Position numbers and translations under genes: made by a program
Part shown: positions 5,243 through 6,125 of the stretch, piece after piece
Position numbering within the stretch: position 1 is the stretch's first letter
Layout of the letters: the number at the start of each line of letters is the position of its first letter
From: Solirubrobacterales bacterium
GTDB lineage: Bacteria > Actinomycetota > Thermoleophilia > Solirubrobacterales > Solirubrobacteraceae
Reading direction: 5' to 3'
Assembly (NCBI GenBank): GCA_025963955.1
Contig: JAOPZU010000177.1
Span: 1-6,125, forward strand
DNA: 6,125 nucleotides
Notes under the pieces: generated by a model
What the model was told of the DNA's origin: nothing
The model's input: only the letters and a program-made list of their open reading frames with translations
The model's database searches: none

Positions 5243-5252
5243 CCACCCCCCG

Positions 5253-5738
5253 ATGCGCACCGCCGTCCTGACCGTCTCGACCACCGTGGCCCGCCGCGAG
5301 AAGGAGGACCTCTCGGGGCCCGCCCTCGCCCGGCTCGCCGACGCGGCGGGCTGCGACGTCGTCTCGCTCGAGGTCGTCTCGGACGACGGCGGCTCGATCC
5401 AGGACCGGCTGCGCCATTACGTCGACACGGGCATCGCGCTCGTCTTCACCACGGGCGGCACGGGCTTCACCCGGGACGACGGCACCCCGGAGGCCGCGCT
5501 CTGCGTCATCGAGCGCCGGGCCACGGGCCTCGAGGCCGCGCTGCACGCCGAGGCACGCGCACGGCACCCCATGGGCGCCCTCAGCCGCGCGGTCGCCGGC
5601 ATCGCCGGGCGCACGCTGATCGTCACGTTCCCGGGGAGCCCGCGGGCCGTCGGCGAGCTCTTCCCCGTGGTCGAGCCCCTGCTCGCCCATGCGGTCGCCA
5701 CGCTGCAGCGGACGGGTGACAGCACCCCCGGCCACTGA
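5253..5738 (+). CDS. MogA/MoaB-family molybdopterin adenylyltransferase
   Basis: The protein has 161 aa, normal for the family. It adenylates molybdopterin (MPT + ATP to MPT-AMP) ahead of Mo insertion. Evidence: N-terminal RTAVLTVSTTVAR strand (2-14), DLSGPALARLADAAG (19-33), EVVSDD (40-45) carrying the acidic residue of the first active-site loop, TTGGTGFTRDDGTPEA (66-81), the MPT-binding signature, and LSRAVAGIAGRTLIVTFPGS followed by PRAV near the C-terminus. Many relatives read G-x-x-x-RD-x-TPEA; here the equivalent is D75-D76, so the Arg is Asp while the catalytic-type Asp is kept. MogA and MoaB cannot be told apart reliably by sequence alone; moaC linkage supports a molybdenum-cofactor role either way. 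It starts 13 nt after moaC with no Shine-Dalgarno. Its last 23 nt overlap the following ABC ATPase gene, suggesting translational coupling. Confidence 0.94.
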   Translation: MRTAVLTVSTTVARREKEDLSGPALARLADAAGCDVVSLEVVSDDGGSIQDRLRHYVDTGIALVFTTGGTGFTRDDGTPEAALCVIERRATGLEAALHAEARARHPMGALSRAVAGIAGRTLIVTFPGSPRAVGELFPVVEPLLAHAVATLQRTGDSTPGH

Positions 5739-6125
5739 GCCCGCGCTCCTGCTCGACGGCGTCACACGGCGCTACGGGCTGCGCGCGGCGCTCGACGACG
5801 TCTCGCTGACGCTCGCGCGCGGGCAGACCCTCGTCGTCTTCGGCCCGAACGGGGCGGGGAAGTCGACGCTGCTGCGGGTCCTCGCGACGCTCCTGCGCCC
5901 GCACGCCGGGACGGCGCGGGTCCTGGGCCACCCGCTTCCCCGCGACGGCTGGGCGATCCGCGGGCGCATCGGCCTCCTCTCGCACGAGCCGCTCCTCTAC
6001 CGCGACCTCTCCCCGCGCGAGAACCTGCGCTTCCACGCGCGGCTGCACGGTGTCGGAGAGGAGCGCGTGGAGGAGGTGCTGGACCTCGTGAAGCTCGGGC
6101 TGCGGACGGACGACCCGCTGCACAC
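5716..6125 (+). CDS. ccmA: ABC transporter ATPase, haem-exporter CcmA type (3' end outside window)
   Basis: The first 136 codons are present. CcmA is the ATPase of the CcmABC(D) complex that handles haem for cytochrome c maturation, on the cytoplasmic side of the membrane. Evidence: LLLDGVTRRYGLRAALDDVS (11-30), Walker A GPNGAGKST (43-51), and RIGLLSHEPLLYRDLSPREN (84-103). His90 sits where most ABC ATPases have the Q-loop Gln; a His there followed by 'LLY..L..RENLRF.ARL.G' is what I recall for CcmA-like proteins, which favours this over a generic drug or ABC-2 exporter ATPase. The signature motif, Walker B and any partner ccmB lie beyond the edge. The start chosen is GTG 5716, overlapping the upstream gene by 23 nt; an in-frame ATG at 5689 would give nine more residues with no family similarity and cannot be excluded. 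The CcmA assignment is probable, not certain. Confidence 0.83.
   Translation, partial: MTAPPATEPALLLDGVTRRYGLRAALDDVSLTLARGQTLVVFGPNGAGKSTLLRVLATLLRPHAGTARVLGHPLPRDGWAIRGRIGLLSHEPLLYRDLSPRENLRFHARLHGVGEERVEEVLDLVKLGLRTDDPLH

Noticed and set aside
4286..5284. 332-codon minus-strand frame opposite moaC and the small membrane protein
   Set aside because: moaC is certain on the plus strand; this frame is Arg/Gly/Asp-rich shadow coding.
5623..6123. 166-codon minus-strand frame opposite the end of mogA and ccmA
   Set aside because: Walker A and the CcmA-like segment are on the plus strand; the antisense translation has no recognisable features.
1..6125. Hidden mobile element, CRISPR array, tRNA or defence system
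   Set aside because: No terminal repeats, transposase, repeat-spacer pattern, cloverleaf or toxin/nuclease motif was seen on either strand; all long stretches are accounted for by housekeeping-type genes.

Overview
The window is very GC-rich and densely coding, with GC-rich third codon positions and back-to-back genes on both strands. The protein style (for example the siroheme-synthase core and the RarA C-terminus) and the lack of Shine-Dalgarno sequences suggest an actinobacterium, most likely of class Thermoleophilia (Solirubrobacterales-like). That placement is an inference from recalled family style, not a search result. No rRNA, tRNA, CRISPR array, insertion sequence or phage gene is visible; this looks like ordinary chromosome.

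Layout: (1) 1-541 (+), the C-terminal part of the replication-associated ATPase RarA. (2) 542-717, a relatively AT-rich gap with a good match to the Gram-positive/actinobacterial LexA (SOS) box at 620-633. (3) 718-1068 (+), a small protein resembling part of a GNAT acetyltransferase. (4) 1128-2726 (+), an aldehyde-dehydrogenase-fold protein whose nucleophile Cys and oxyanion-hole Asn are both replaced, so probably not a normal ALDH. (5) 2733-3545 (-), an MpaB/DUF2236-type putative haem oxygenase, convergent with the ALDH. (6) 3583-4323 (+), precorrin-2 dehydrogenase (siroheme branch) with an unusual Cys-rich N-terminal extension, divergent from the MpaB gene across a 37-bp promoter region. (7) 4369-4668 (-), a small three-helix membrane protein. 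(8) 4745-5239 moaC, 5253-5738 mogA/moaB and 5716-end ccmA-like (+), a tight run for molybdenum cofactor synthesis followed by a haem-exporter-type ABC ATPase.

The right half is thus a tetrapyrrole/metal-cofactor neighbourhood: siroheme (nitrite/sulfite reductases), molybdopterin (nitrate reductase and other Mo enzymes) and cytochrome c haem export. This would fit an organism building anaerobic or nitrogen/sulfur redox enzymes, but no such enzyme lies in the window. Several genes have a TANNNT -10-like hexamer 8-10 nt before the ATG and no Shine-Dalgarno, which suggests leaderless or near-leaderless transcripts. I see no clearly new multi-gene system. The points most worth following are the SOS box, the catalytically stripped ALDH, the Cys-rich siroheme enzyme N-terminus, and the mirrored start regions of the divergent pair.
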